Positions 21,539 through 31,398 are shown, counted from the stretch's first letter. The stretch is DNA of 64,000 nucleotides from DATLMR01 sp035634255 (GCA_035634255.1 DASQDI010000164.1:53885-117884), one strand, 5' to 3'. The notes: generated from the letters alone by a model not told the origin. Translations and numbers: made by a program.

Positions 21539-22507
21539 ATGAATCTCATACAGAGGCCCCGCAGATTGCGTCGCACCGAAGCCATACGCGCGCTCGTGCG
21601 GGAGACACGGCTCACGCCGGACGATTTCATTTACCCGCTCTTCGTGTGCGAGGGGGAGGGCGTCCGCCGCGAGATCGGCTCGATGCCGGGCTGCTTCAAC
21701 CTTTCGGTTGACGAGCTCGTCCGCGAGGTCGAGGGCGCGCGGAAGGTCGGCGTGCGCTCGGTGATCCTGTTCGGGGTGCCCGAAGGTAAAGACCCTGTGG
21801 GCAGCGGGGGCTACGCCGAAGACGGGATCACCCAGCGCGCCATCCGCGCGCTCAAGCGCGAGGTCAAAGACGTTGTCGTGGTCGCCGACAACTGCCTCTG
21901 CGAGTACACGGACCACGGTCACTGCGGCGTGATCGAGAACGGCGAGGTGCTCAACGACCCGACCCTCGACCTGCTGGCCCGCACCGCCGTCTCCCAGGCC
22001 GAAGCGGGCGCGGACATCATCGCGCCTTCGAACATGATGGACGGGTTCGTCGAGGCGATACGCGCGGCGCTGGATGGTTCGGGGTTTGAGAACATCCCGA
22101 TCATGTCTTACGCCGTGAAGTACGCCTCCGCCTTTTACGGCCCCTTCCGCGAGGCCGCGCAGTCGGCCCCCCAGTTCGGGGACCGCAGGGGCTACCAGAT
22201 GGACCCGGCCAACGCGCGCGAAGCCATGCGCGAGGCCGAGCTGGATTTCGAGCAGGGCGCGGACATACTGATGGTGAAGCCCGCGCTCCCGTACCTCGAC
22301 ATAATCCGCGCCGTGCGCGAGCGATTCGACGCGCCCATCGCCGCCTATCAGGTCTCCGGCGAGTACGCCATGATAAAGGCCGCCGCGCGCGCGGGGTGGA
22401 TCGACGAGCGGCGCGTCGTCCTTGAGTCCCTGACTTCGATCAAGCGGGCCGGGGCCGACCTGATCCTGACTTACTTCGCGCGCGAGGTGTCGGAGCATCT
22501 GGCATGA
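21539..22507 (+). CDS. hemB: Delta-aminolevulinic acid dehydratase (porphobilinogen synthase)
   Basis: A 322-residue enzyme joining two 5-aminolevulinate molecules into porphobilinogen for tetrapyrrole synthesis. Active-site lysines are K194 (YAVKYAS) and K247 (MVKPALPY). The region DNCLCEYTDHGHCG carries three cysteines (119, 121, 129) for catalytic zinc, so this is the zinc-dependent rather than the Mg-only type. Length and core motifs are standard. GAGGAG lies eight bases before the ATG. The stop codon overlaps the next gene's ATG (ATGA). Confidence 0.97.
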   Translation: MNLIQRPRRLRRTEAIRALVRETRLTPDDFIYPLFVCEGEGVRREIGSMPGCFNLSVDELVREVEGARKVGVRSVILFGVPEGKDPVGSGGYAEDGITQRAIRALKREVKDVVVVADNCLCEYTDHGHCGVIENGEVLNDPTLDLLARTAVSQAEAGADIIAPSNMMDGFVEAIRAALDGSGFENIPIMSYAVKYASAFYGPFREAAQSAPQFGDRRGYQMDPANAREAMREAELDFEQGADILMVKPALPYLDIIRAVRERFDAPIAAYQVSGEYAMIKAAARAGWIDERRVVLESLTSIKRAGADLILTYFAREVSEHLA

Positions 22508-24111
22508 CACGCGCCCTCAGCCTGGCCTTATCGCTCGCCCTTCTCCTGCCCGCCCCTTCCTCGCTTCACGCGGCGACGGCACCGGCCTCGCGGCAGCAGA
22601 ACGCGGCGGCCCCCGAGCGCGAAGCCCCGATAAATGACCTCGACACCCTTCGCGCGCGCATAAGCGCGGTGACATCGCAGCCGCGCTTCGGGGCGGCTGC
22701 GTGGGGGGTGAAAGTCGTATCGCTCGACACGGGCAAGACCCTCTTCGAGCAGAACGCGGGAAAGTTTTTCGCCCCCGCGTCTAATGCCAAGCTATACACC
22801 TCGGCGCTCGCCCTCGACCTGCTCGGCCCGGACTATCGCTTCACGACCTCCCTCGATTCCGGCTCCCGCCCGAGCGCCTCGGGGACCCTGAAAGGCGACC
22901 TGATAATTTATGGCCGCGGCGACCCGACCCAGTCGATGAGGTTCAGCGGGGGCGATTACTACGCGACGCTCGACCCTCTCGCCGGGGCGCTCGCCCGCGC
23001 GGGCGTGCGGCGGGTCGAAGGCGACCTCGTGGCCGACGAGAGCTTCTTCAAAGGCCCCCCGTTCGGGTGGGGCTGGCAGTGGGACGACCTGCAGTGGAGG
23101 GATGGCGCCGAAGTCTCCGCCCTGACGCTGAACGACAACGTGATCGACCTCTCTGTGAAGCCCGCGGACCGGCCCGGCATCCCCTGCCGCGTCACGACCG
23201 AGCCCAAGAATGCCCTGGTCACGATCATCAACCGCACGCGGACCCTCCCCAAAGAGGGCGAATCTAAAATATCGGTCTACCGCCCGGTCGGGGAGAACAT
23301 AATCTACGTCTCGGGCCATTACCCTGTCGGCTCGGCGGGCTACGCGGGCAAGATCGCGATACATAACCCCGCGAACCTCTTCGCGGCCACTTTTAAAGAG
23401 GTGCTGGCGCGGCGCGGCATAACGGTCACGGGCCGCGCGCGGTCGGTCGACTGGAAGTATCGCGAAGTGATCCCCCTGGACCTGTCGAAGGCCGTGGAGC
23501 TGGGCTCGGTCGATTCGCCGCCGCTCAAAGATATTCTGGGCGAAGTCCTCAAGCCTTCGCAGAACCTTTACGCCCAGTTGTTGCTCTTACAGGTCGGCGC
23601 TACGTCCGAGAAGTCGCGGGCCCTGACTAAGCCTGCGCCCGCGCCGGGAGGCGACGCGGATTCCGGGAAGACGAGCGAGGAGCTCGGCGTCGAAGTGATG
23701 AACCAGTTCCTTGAGAGGATGGGGTTGAGGAAAGGCGAGGTGGTGATCGAAGAGGGCTCGGGCCTCTCGCGCGGCAACATGATAACGCCTTCGGCCACGG
23801 TAGAGCTTTTAAAGTTCATGGACAGACACAAGTGGGCCGGAATCTTCCGCGACTCGCTGCCGGTCGCGGGGGTGGATGGGACTCTGCGTAACCGGATGAA
23901 GGGTACGGCGGCCGCCTCCAACGTCCGCGCGAAGACCGGCACCCTGCGGTACGTTTACACGCTCTCGGGCTACGCGACATCGGCCGCGGGCGAGCGGCTC
24001 GCCTTCTCCATCCTGCTCAACAACTATTACAATTCCGACCGCTCCATCTCCCCGCGCGACGACATAGACGCGATAGTTCTTCTGCTCACGAGCCTCGCCG
24101 TGCGGTCGTAG
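22504..24111 (+). CDS. dacB: D-alanyl-D-alanine carboxypeptidase/endopeptidase, PBP4 type (S13)
   Basis: A 535-residue exported penicillin-binding protein. After a signal peptide (SLALSLALLLPAPSSLHA) the catalytic triad motifs are present in order: S93-N-A-K96 in APASNAKLY, SGLSRGN near residue 420, and KTGTLR near residue 478. PBP4-type enzymes remove the terminal D-Ala and cut cross-bridges in peptidoglycan. A large insertion between the first and second motifs is normal for S13 enzymes. It starts inside the hemB stop codon and ends three bases from the convergent Ig-repeat gene. Confidence 0.93.
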   Translation: MTRALSLALSLALLLPAPSSLHAATAPASRQQNAAAPEREAPINDLDTLRARISAVTSQPRFGAAAWGVKVVSLDTGKTLFEQNAGKFFAPASNAKLYTSALALDLLGPDYRFTTSLDSGSRPSASGTLKGDLIIYGRGDPTQSMRFSGGDYYATLDPLAGALARAGVRRVEGDLVADESFFKGPPFGWGWQWDDLQWRDGAEVSALTLNDNVIDLSVKPADRPGIPCRVTTEPKNALVTIINRTRTLPKEGESKISVYRPVGENIIYVSGHYPVGSAGYAGKIAIHNPANLFAATFKEVLARRGITVTGRARSVDWKYREVIPLDLSKAVELGSVDSPPLKDILGEVLKPSQNLYAQLLLLQVGATSEKSRALTKPAPAPGGDADSGKTSEELGVEVMNQFLERMGLRKGEVVIEEGSGLSRGNMITPSATVELLKFMDRHKWAGIFRDSLPVAGVDGTLRNRMKGTAAASNVRAKTGTLRYVYTLSGYATSAAGERLAFSILLNNYYNSDRSISPRDDIDAIVLLLTSLAVRS

Positions 24112-24114
24112 GTT

Positions 24115-27100
24115 TCAGCCCGTGACCGCTCGCCAGTAATCGAAGAGGCGCGCGGTCAAACCCACATACTTCATGAAATGCTCGGGGCTTTCGCCCTCGC
24201 CTTCCGAAAGCGATGAGAAGCCGCGCGCCGAAGGCTCCGCCGGCTGGGGCGCGATCACGAGCGTGACCGGCGACGAGTTCACGGTCCTGAACACCGCGTC
24301 GATCATCCGCACCGTGAAGGTGAACGTCCCGCTCTGGGTCGGGATGCCGGAGATCGTCCCGGTGGTGAAGTTGATCGCCATCCCCGCCGGGAGCGCCCCC
24401 GAAGCGATGTTCCATAAATAGGGCGCGTCGCCGCCCGAGCCCGTGAACTGGTGCGAGTAGGCGACGCCGACCGTGCCCTGCGCAAGGCTCGCGGCATTCC
24501 CGATGGCGAGCGGCTGGATCACCCTTATCGATATCTCTGACGTGACGTTCGCGCCCGCCGAGTCGGAGAGCCTGACCGTGAAGACGAAGTGGCCCATCTG
24601 CGTCGGCCTGCCCGAGATTATCCCCGATGGGCTCAGCGAGAGTCCGGGCGGGAGCGAGCCGCTCGCGAGGCTCCAGACCCGCGGGGGCGAGCCGCCCGCG
24701 CCGAGTAGCTGTAGCGAGTATTCGGCGTTGATGCTCGCCTCCGCCTGCTCGCCGCGGCTCACGATGACGAGTTGAAGAACGTCCGGGTTGATCGTGAGCG
24801 AGTAGTTCGCGACGGCCGTCGCGCCCGCCGAGTCTCTGACGCGGGCGCTGAACGGGAAGACGCCGAAGACCGACGGCGTGCCGGAGATGAGGCCCGACAG
24901 GTTCAGGGATATGCCCTGCGGCAGGGCCCCGGAGTTGAGCTCCCACGTGTAAGGCACCCTGCCGTTAATCGCCGTGAGCTGCGTCGAGTAGAAGTCGCCC
25001 TTCTTGCCGCTCGGGACGGCGAGGGTGGTGATGGCGAGGACCTGATTCTGCACGTTGACCGGGCGGTTGCCGACCACCGTCGCGTTGCCCGACGCATCGA
25101 TGATGCGGACGGAGACCCTGTGCTCCCCGTTGCTCAACTGTCTGGTGTCGAACGTGAAGCTGAAGCCCGAGGTGCCTCCGTTCGGGAAGTTACCCCAGAC
25201 GGTGGCCACGTCCGGCCTCGGCAGGCCGTAGATTGCCTGCCCGACCTTCTCCCCGTCCACGAGGACTTCGATGAGGGTGACCCCGGTGTTGTCGAGCGCC
25301 CACCCGGAGCCGGTCGCCATGTTGGTGAGGGTCGCGCGGAAGCCCGGCGTCTCCAGGTCCCCGAAGGGCACGATCTTGTCAGCGGGCTTGATGTTGATCG
25401 CGAGCGTGCGCGACACGGTCTGCTGCGCCGAGTCGGTCACGCGGATGACGAAGACGCTCAGGCCCGGAACCATAGGCGTGCCGGAGATGACCCCGTCGAC
25501 CGAGAGGTTCAGCCCCGACCCGATGTTGCCGCTCACGAGGCTCCACGAGTACGGCGGCAGCCCGCCCGACGCCTGCAGGGTTTGGGAGTAAGGCCGCTCG
25601 GCGAACGTTTCCGGGAGCGATATGGTCTGGATGACGAGAGGCGGCGGCGGCGGGATCACCACGATGAAGAGAGACTTCGTGGTGAAAGTGCCGAGCGAAT
25701 CCCTCAGCCGCACGATGAACGACACGGACCCGAGCGTGGTGGCTCGCCCGGCTATGTTGCCATCGGGCGCGAGCGCCAGCCCGTCGGGCAGAGCGCCGGT
25801 TTCGAGCGTCCACGTGTAGGGGCCGACCCCGCCGTCGGCCTCAAGCGTCGCCTGGTAAGGCAACTGCTGCGTGGCATTCGAAAGCGTCTCGGTCCTCACG
25901 GCGAGCGGGGCGGGCGGGGGCCCGACCTCGATCTGGAGCGGCTTGGACGCGGTCTTTGAGGCCGAGTCTTTCACGTTGACGGTGAAATTCGACATGCCCT
26001 GAGCCGTCGGCGTCCCCGACAGTACCCCCTGCGGCGACATGGTGATGCCGGGCGGGAAGTTCCCGAACTTCGCCTTCTTCTTCTTGTTCCATGTGTAAGG
26101 CGCGGTGCCGGAGGTCGCCTTCAGCTCGACGTTGTAGGGGACGCCCACGGCGGCGGGCGGCAGCAGGGTTTCGTTGAGGATGGTCAATTGCGCCGCGGGG
26201 TCCACGTCGATTGAAAGCGACGCGCGGACCGACTGCCCGCTCTGGTCCCTCGCCTGCACTTCGAAGATCGCCTCTCCGGGCGCGGCCGGCCGGCCGGAGA
26301 TCACGCCCGACTCGGAGATCGAGATGCCCGAGGGCAGGGTGCCCGAAACTATCTCCCATGCGTACGGCGCCGTGCCCCCGACGGCTTCGAGCGCCTGCGA
26401 GTAGTCCTGCCCGACGACCCCATCCGGCAGCGACTCGGTCTCTATCGCGAGCTGCACCGAGCCGGGGTTTACGATCATCGAAAGGGTCGCGGTCTGGGTC
26501 GCGTTGGCCGCGTCCGTGAGCCGGAGGACGAAGCTTGAGCTGCCCGCGCGGTCGGGGATGCCGGAGATCGTGCCGCTCTGGTTGAGGACCAATCCTTCGG
26601 GCAACGCGCCCGATTGGACAGACCACGTGTAAGGGGTCTGGCCCCCCGAAGCGCCGAGCGTCTGGCTGTAGGGCGTGCCGACCGACGCCCTGGGCAGTTG
26701 CAGGGTCGTGATGGTGAGAGGCGCGGCCGGCCTCACCGTGATCGACAGGGCCTTCGTCGCGCGGTTGTTATCGGAGTCCGTCACGCGCACGACGAAGTTG
26801 TAGGCCCCCGCGGTGGTGGCTATGCCGGAGACCGTGCCCGTCTGTGAGAGCGAGAGCCCCGGAGGGAGCGTGCCCGTATCGATCTGCCACGTGTAGTTCG
26901 ACGCGCCGCCCACGGCAGTCAGAGCCTTGCTGTAAGAGACATCGACCGTCGCGGCGGGCATCTCCGTGGTGGAGACGCTAAGCGAGGACGGGGTTATCGG
27001 CGTGACGACCGCGGCCTCGTTCGAGAAGGAAGAGACGCCCGACAGGTTGAATGCGCGCACGCGGTAAGAGTACGCGGTGTTGGGCAGGACCGTGGAGTCG

Positions 27101-28617
27101 CTGAAGCCGGGCGAGTCGCCGCCCGCCGCGCTGACCACCCCGATCTGCGCGAACTCGGCGCTCGTCCCCCCGCGCCTCTCTATCTGAAAGCCGTCGGCGG
27201 TGCCGGGCGTGTCCCTTGACGTGTCCTGCCAGATCAGGTTCACCACGGTTGGCGAGGCGGCCGTCGCCACGAGCGAGGTCGGGGCGGAGGGCAGGGGCTT
27301 GGGCACGGACGCGGCCCACCCTATCTGCGCGACCGTGAACGGGCAGAGGGCAGCCTCGTTGAGCCGCATAATGCAGGCCGTCGCATTCGCGTTGCAGTTG
27401 AAGTCTTCGCAGTTCCCGTTCTTCGCGGCGGGCCTCACCTCCGGCGCGCAACTGCAACTGCAACTCTGGAAGCCGGGCTGGGAGTATTCGTCGCAGGCGA
27501 AGAATATGTGGCCGACTTCGTGGCTGATCGTCTGGTTGATCGCCCACCCGAAGCTGCGGAAGAGCGTGTTGGTGTGCGGCCCCCCGATGTAAGCCCACGA
27601 CGCGCGCCCGTCGGCGAACGAGGTCTGGGAGGGCGCGGGGTTGTAGGCCATGAAGATCGTGAAGGCCCAGTCGGTCCGGTTCTGCTCCTTCAGCACCCGG
27701 TTGAAAGAGGCGACGTTGACGAACTGGTCGTTGGACGACCCGCCCATATTCCTCATGATGTGGTTGATCCACACATGCGAGTTGCGCCCTTCGCGCAGGG
27801 CGGGCTCGTAAGGCACCTGCGCCGCCGGGTTGTTCGGGAGGAAGGGGACGAGGGTGAATTGCAGGGGGCGGGCGAGCGTGAAGGCCCTCGACTGGTCCAC
27901 CCACCAGTTGAGCCCTTGAATTATCTGCGCGATTGCGAGGTCCTGATCCGCCTGGCTCCAGTTGAAGACGTTCGTGTCGATGTTGCCGTTGCTCTCCATG
28001 AGGAAGGCCGCGACCGCGACGGTGCCGTCCATAACGTCGCTGTTGTTCCAGAACTGGGGCGTCACGGTGCTCTGCAGGGAGGCCGCCTGCCCCCCGCCCA
28101 TCGAGCGCAGGTTGCGAATGAACTCGCCCCTGTCTATCTGAGGTTTCGGCAGGGCGCAGTCCGGCATCGCGGGGCGGCTCGCGGGGTTGGCCGACTGGTC
28201 CGCTATCTCGCGCATCGTGCGCGCGGCGCTCCGGCCCGACGCGACGTCGTTGAACGACCTGATCGCGATTACCGTTGCGCTGTCGCGGAACCCCGTGGCG
28301 GAAGGCTCGACCGGCGAGCGGTGCAGCGAGCGAATCTTATGTCTTCCGATTATGCGCGAGCCGACCTCGGGCGTTACCCACCCGAAGATCGTGTGCGGCG
28401 GGAGGAGGACCGACACCGTCCCGCCCTGAGCCATAATGAAGTCCCGCGCCGCGAGTAATTCTTCTTTAGAATTCGCGTCCACGAGCACCATCGTGTAACC
28501 GCTCATCCACTCGATGGGCGAGCGCGAGCCATGGCCCCCGGAGTGTGAGTGCGCCAGCGCGCTTGAGGTACATAATAGGAACAGCACTACGCACGACAAG
28601 GACAGAAAACGGAGCAT
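24115..28617 (-). CDS. Giant secreted metzincin-like protease with FN3 and nine He_PIG Ig-like repeats
   Basis: A 1500-residue protein. ATG 28617 is used because GAGG lies upstream and the signal peptide (MLRFLSLSCVVLFLLCTSSALA) then starts cleanly; a TTG 15 bases earlier is less likely. Residues about 40-430 form the N-terminal region with HEVGHIFFACDEY (366-378), a HEXXH zinc site, followed by a cysteine-rich stretch and CIMR, a possible Met-turn. A fibronectin-III domain (about 430-530) precedes nine repeats of roughly 88 residues sharing PYTW..SG.LP.GL...G.ISG.P, the He_PIG pattern. A different beta domain separates repeats six and seven. Probably a surface-attached or secreted peptidase; the substrate is unknown. 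Confidence 0.8.
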   Translation of the reverse strand: MLRFLSLSCVVLFLLCTSSALAHSHSGGHGSRSPIEWMSGYTMVLVDANSKEELLAARDFIMAQGGTVSVLLPPHTIFGWVTPEVGSRIIGRHKIRSLHRSPVEPSATGFRDSATVIAIRSFNDVASGRSAARTMREIADQSANPASRPAMPDCALPKPQIDRGEFIRNLRSMGGGQAASLQSTVTPQFWNNSDVMDGTVAVAAFLMESNGNIDTNVFNWSQADQDLAIAQIIQGLNWWVDQSRAFTLARPLQFTLVPFLPNNPAAQVPYEPALREGRNSHVWINHIMRNMGGSSNDQFVNVASFNRVLKEQNRTDWAFTIFMAYNPAPSQTSFADGRASWAYIGGPHTNTLFRSFGWAINQTISHEVGHIFFACDEYSQPGFQSCSCSCAPEVRPAAKNGNCEDFNCNANATACIMRLNEAALCPFTVAQIGWAASVPKPLPSAPTSLVATAASPTVVNLIWQDTSRDTPGTADGFQIERRGGTSAEFAQIGVVSAAGGDSPGFSDSTVLPNTAYSYRVRAFNLSGVSSFSNEAAVVTPITPSSLSVSTTEMPAATVDVSYSKALTAVGGASNYTWQIDTGTLPPGLSLSQTGTVSGIATTAGAYNFVVRVTDSDNNRATKALSITVRPAAPLTITTLQLPRASVGTPYSQTLGASGGQTPYTWSVQSGALPEGLVLNQSGTISGIPDRAGSSSFVLRLTDAANATQTATLSMIVNPGSVQLAIETESLPDGVVGQDYSQALEAVGGTAPYAWEIVSGTLPSGISISESGVISGRPAAPGEAIFEVQARDQSGQSVRASLSIDVDPAAQLTILNETLLPPAAVGVPYNVELKATSGTAPYTWNKKKKAKFGNFPPGITMSPQGVLSGTPTAQGMSNFTVNVKDSASKTASKPLQIEVGPPPAPLAVRTETLSNATQQLPYQATLEADGGVGPYTWTLETGALPDGLALAPDGNIAGRATTLGSVSFIVRLRDSLGTFTTKSLFIVVIPPPPPLVIQTISLPETFAERPYSQTLQASGGLPPYSWSLVSGNIGSGLNLSVDGVISGTPMVPGLSVFVIRVTDSAQQTVSRTLAINIKPADKIVPFGDLETPGFRATLTNMATGSGWALDNTGVTLIEVLVDGEKVGQAIYGLPRPDVATVWGNFPNGGTSGFSFTFDTRQLSNGEHRVSVRIIDASGNATVVGNRPVNVQNQVLAITTLAVPSGKKGDFYSTQLTAINGRVPYTWELNSGALPQGISLNLSGLISGTPSVFGVFPFSARVRDSAGATAVANYSLTINPDVLQLVIVSRGEQAEASINAEYSLQLLGAGGSPPRVWSLASGSLPPGLSLSPSGIISGRPTQMGHFVFTVRLSDSAGANVTSEISIRVIQPLAIGNAASLAQGTVGVAYSHQFTGSGGDAPYLWNIASGALPAGMAINFTTGTISGIPTQSGTFTFTVRMIDAVFRTVNSSPVTLVIAPQPAEPSARGFSSLSEGEGESPEHFMKYVGLTARLFDYWRAVTG

Positions 28618-28902
28618 CAGAATAGACCTCAAAGATTACTTGAATCCCGCAGCCGTCGCTACGAGTGGGTGAACGATCCAGGGCTTGTCTTCAGGGCTAA
28701 GTTACCTCAAGGGGCTTCAAGCTAACTATCTTCCTGTGGTGACCGGTTATTGGTGGAGAGAGTACCGGCCGAGTTGGTGCGGTCCTCCCTGAATCGTCTC
28801 CGAGCGTTATAAACATAATCACAGCAGTTCATCGGGGATATCATCATGTATCGCTGTTTCCAGCTGGGTCTAAGGTAGTTCATCGATGTCAATCAATTAA
28901 AC

Positions 28903-28918
28903 TCCTCGATATCGAGGA
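28903..28918. repeat. 16-bp perfect palindrome
   Basis: TCCTCGATATCGAGGA reads the same on both strands. It lies about 290 bases upstream of the giant protease start and might be an operator; no matching copy was noticed elsewhere in the window. Confidence 0.4.
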
Positions 28919-29168
28919 CGCCGAGTATACAATAACGGGTATCAAGTCGCAAGCATTAAAGCCGTCGAATTCATGGCCGCGAGGCCCACGGGACGGCCCC
29001 GGATTCCGCCGCCGATTGGGGCGGCGGGCGCGCGCATTCGCGCGGAGTATCTTCAATGGATCGCCCCCGCGCGATCGCGCATTCATGGCCTCCGCCCGCC
29101 GTAAACATGCGGCCGGCCGGGGCCTCACTTTGATCCGCGCGCGGGAGCAAATACCGAGCCGTGTATGC

Positions 29169-29197
29169 TTGACACGATTTACGCGAAAGTGTAGAGT
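29169..29197 (+). promoter_or_regulatory. Candidate promoter TTGACA-N17-TAGAGT
   Basis: A perfect TTGACA (29169-29174), a 17-base spacer and TAGAGT (29192-29197) predict a start near 29204, at the left edge of the structured segment ahead of rpsA. Confidence 0.45.
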
Positions 29198-29199
29198 TG

Positions 29200-29380
29200 T
29201 GCCTTGCCTCAGATGTATGATGAAGCAACGGATAGACAGGCACGTGCACTCAAAGTCCTGCCACGCTCTCTCGGATCGGGAGGGTTCCGTAGCACAAGCG
29301 ACACCGTAACCCGAAGTTGTCGTGCTCGCCGCGACGCGAGCAGGCACGGCCTCCAAAGAGAAGTCTCGCGGTGCGAGTCC
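29200..29380 (+). ncRNA. Candidate structured RNA or long rpsA leader
   Basis: The segment directly follows a good promoter and has several stems: a 7-bp hairpin TGCTCGC/GCGAGCA at 29323-29329 and 29336-29342, a pyrimidine/purine hairpin CTCTCTC/GGGAGGG near 29266-29284 (two G-U pairs), CTCGC/GCGAG at about 29365-29377, and a long-range pairing of GTGCC near 29199 with GGCAC near 29343. No T-run terminator was found and no known RNA family core was recognised, so this may be an untranslated leader rather than a separate RNA. Confidence 0.3.
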
Positions 29381-29407
29381 TTGTCGGCAACGTTTCTTCA
29401 TACGGGC

Positions 29408-29437
29408 TTGAACGATGCGGGCCGGTGAGCATACTAT
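29408..29437 (+). promoter_or_regulatory. Candidate rpsA promoter
   Basis: TTGAAC (29408-29413), an 18-base spacer and TACTAT (29432-29437) precede rpsA by about 78 bases. This gives a compact leader ending in GAGGAGGAG ahead of the ATG. Confidence 0.45.
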
Positions 29438-29514
29438 GAGACAACTGGTTCCCTATATAAAGGAACGCGATTCTATATAGATCGAATACGGCAGTTGAGG
29501 AGGAGTATCGATTA

Positions 29515-31398
29515 ATGGCGACAGAAAATGTAAACCAGTCCGGTGCGAGCGCGGCGGCCGATAGCGCCAAAGAAGAGACCGCCAGGCTCGATAAGGGCAC
29601 CGGCCCAGACAGCGCGGAAGATGCGCGCCCGGCTCCCCAGGCAGCAAACGAGGCGAGCGACGATACCGCGTCTGCTAGAGAATCGGCCGATCAAGAGGGT
29701 GGCGGCGAAACGAGCGGCGGCGACTTTGGCGCGATGCTTGAGAACTACGAGAAGGAGAGCGCGGCGGCCATCCAGGAGGGCGAGATAGTCCGAGGCACCG
29801 TCGTCAGCATCTCCGACCAGAACGTCCTCGTCGACATCGGCTTCAAGTCCGAAGGCATCGTCCCGCGCGAAGAGTTCCTCGACCGCGAGGGCAACATCAC
29901 GGTCAAGCGCGGCGAAGAGGTCGACGTGCTCATCAAGAGCATCGAGAATCAGGACGGCTACGCCATCCTCTCGCGCGCGGCGGCCGTGCAGGTCCAGTCG
30001 TGGGAGAAGCTGCGCCGGGCGCACCAGAACCACGAGACCATCACGGGCCGCGTCGTGGACCGCATTAAGGGCGGCCTCAAGGTCGACCTCGAAGGCGTGC
30101 CGGCGTTCCTGCCCGGATCGCAGGTCGATGTCCGCCCGGTCCGCAACCTCGAAGCCTTCATGAATTCGGAGATCGAGGTCCGCGTCATCAAGCTCAACCG
30201 CAAGCGCGGCAACGTGGTCGTCTCGCGCAAGGCCGTGCTCGAAGAGGTCACCGGCAAGAAGAAGGCCGAGACGCTCGAAAACATCGAGGAGAGCGTGGTC
30301 ATCGAGGGCACGGTCAAAAACATCACCGACTACGGCGCGTTCATCGACCTCGGCGGCATCGACGGGCTCCTGCACATCATCGACATGAGCTGGGGCCGCA
30401 TCCAGTCCCCCAACGACATCCTCAAGGTCGGCGACACCATACAGGTGAAGGTGCTCAAGTTCGACCGCGAGAAGGAGCGCATCTCGCTCGGCTACAAGCA
30501 GCTCATGCCGGACCCGTGGCAGTCGGTCGCGGAGCGCTTCCCGCCCGGCACGAGGGTCCGCGGCAAGGTCGTCAGCCTCACCGACTACGGCGCGTTCATC
30601 GAGATCGAGCCGGGCGTCGAGGGGCTCGTCCACGTGACGGAGATGACCTGGTCGAAGAGGCTTAAGCACCCGTCGAAGATCCTCTCCATCGGCCAGGAGG
30701 TCGAGGCCGTGGTGCTCGATGTAGACCCCAACAACCGCCGCGTGTCGCTCGGGCTCAAGCAGATCAGCGAGGACCCGTGGGAGACCCTCCCGGTCCGCTA
30801 CCATGTCGGCTCGCGCGTGACGGGCAAGGTCCGCTCGCTCACCGACTTCGGCGCGTTCGTCGAGATCGAGGACGGCATAGACGGATTAGTCCACGTCTCC
30901 GACATATCGTGGACCAAGAGGATCAAGCACCCTTCGGACGTGCTGAAGAAGGGGCAGCAGGTCGACGCCGTCATCACCAACATCGATGTCGATAACCGCC
31001 GGCTGAGCCTCTCGATCAAAGACCTTGAGCCGAATGCGTGGGACCGCTTCTTCGAGGTCCACAAGCTCGGCGACGTGGTCACGGGGCGCGTGGTGCGGTT
31101 CGCCAACTTCGGCGCGTTCGTCGAGATCGAGGAGGGGATCGAGGGCCTGTGCCACGTGTCGGAGTTGAGTGACGAACGGGTCGAGAAGCCTGAAGACGCC
31201 GTGAAGATCGGCCAGGTCCTCCAGTTCAAGATACTCAAGCTCGACGCGGCCCAGAAGAAGATCGGACTGTCGGCCCGCGCCGTCGGCAAGGAGAACGACC
31301 CGGAAGACGTGCGCACGTACCACGAGACGGGCTCGGGTATGGCCACGCTCGGCGACATCTTCCGCACCACGTCCGACGACAAGAAGCGCGAAGAGTAA
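29515..31398 (+). CDS. rpsA: 30S ribosomal protein S1
   Basis: A 627-residue protein with six S1 (OB-fold) RNA-binding domains, recognisable from their starts: IVRGTVVSISDQNVLVDIG, ITGRVVDRIKGGLKVDL, IEGTVKNITDYGAFIDLG, VRGKVVSLTDYGAFIEIE, VTGKVRSLTDFGAFVEIE and VTGRVVRFANFGAFVEIE. S1 tethers mRNA to the small subunit for initiation. Residues 1-75 are an acidic, Ala/Glu/Asp-rich low-complexity extension not present in the E. coli protein. GAGGAGGAG lies nine bases before the ATG. Downstream an inverted-repeat terminator precedes sppA. Confidence 0.95.
   Translation: MATENVNQSGASAAADSAKEETARLDKGTGPDSAEDARPAPQAANEASDDTASARESADQEGGGETSGGDFGAMLENYEKESAAAIQEGEIVRGTVVSISDQNVLVDIGFKSEGIVPREEFLDREGNITVKRGEEVDVLIKSIENQDGYAILSRAAAVQVQSWEKLRRAHQNHETITGRVVDRIKGGLKVDLEGVPAFLPGSQVDVRPVRNLEAFMNSEIEVRVIKLNRKRGNVVVSRKAVLEEVTGKKKAETLENIEESVVIEGTVKNITDYGAFIDLGGIDGLLHIIDMSWGRIQSPNDILKVGDTIQVKVLKFDREKERISLGYKQLMPDPWQSVAERFPPGTRVRGKVVSLTDYGAFIEIEPGVEGLVHVTEMTWSKRLKHPSKILSIGQEVEAVVLDVDPNNRRVSLGLKQISEDPWETLPVRYHVGSRVTGKVRSLTDFGAFVEIEDGIDGLVHVSDISWTKRIKHPSDVLKKGQQVDAVITNIDVDNRRLSLSIKDLEPNAWDRFFEVHKLGDVVTGRVVRFANFGAFVEIEEGIEGLCHVSELSDERVEKPEDAVKIGQVLQFKILKLDAAQKKIGLSARAVGKENDPEDVRTYHETGSGMATLGDIFRTTSDDKKREE

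Larger units (their letters stand above)
28618..29514. other. 897-base gene-free region upstream of the giant protease and rpsA
   Basis: I see no credible coding gene. The minus side would be the leader of the giant secreted protein. It contains a 16-base palindrome (28903-28918), then on the plus strand a consensus -35 promoter (29169-29197), a strongly structured segment (about 29200-29380) and a promoter close to rpsA (29408-29437). Open frames within it lack ribosome sites and codon bias. Confidence 0.6.
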
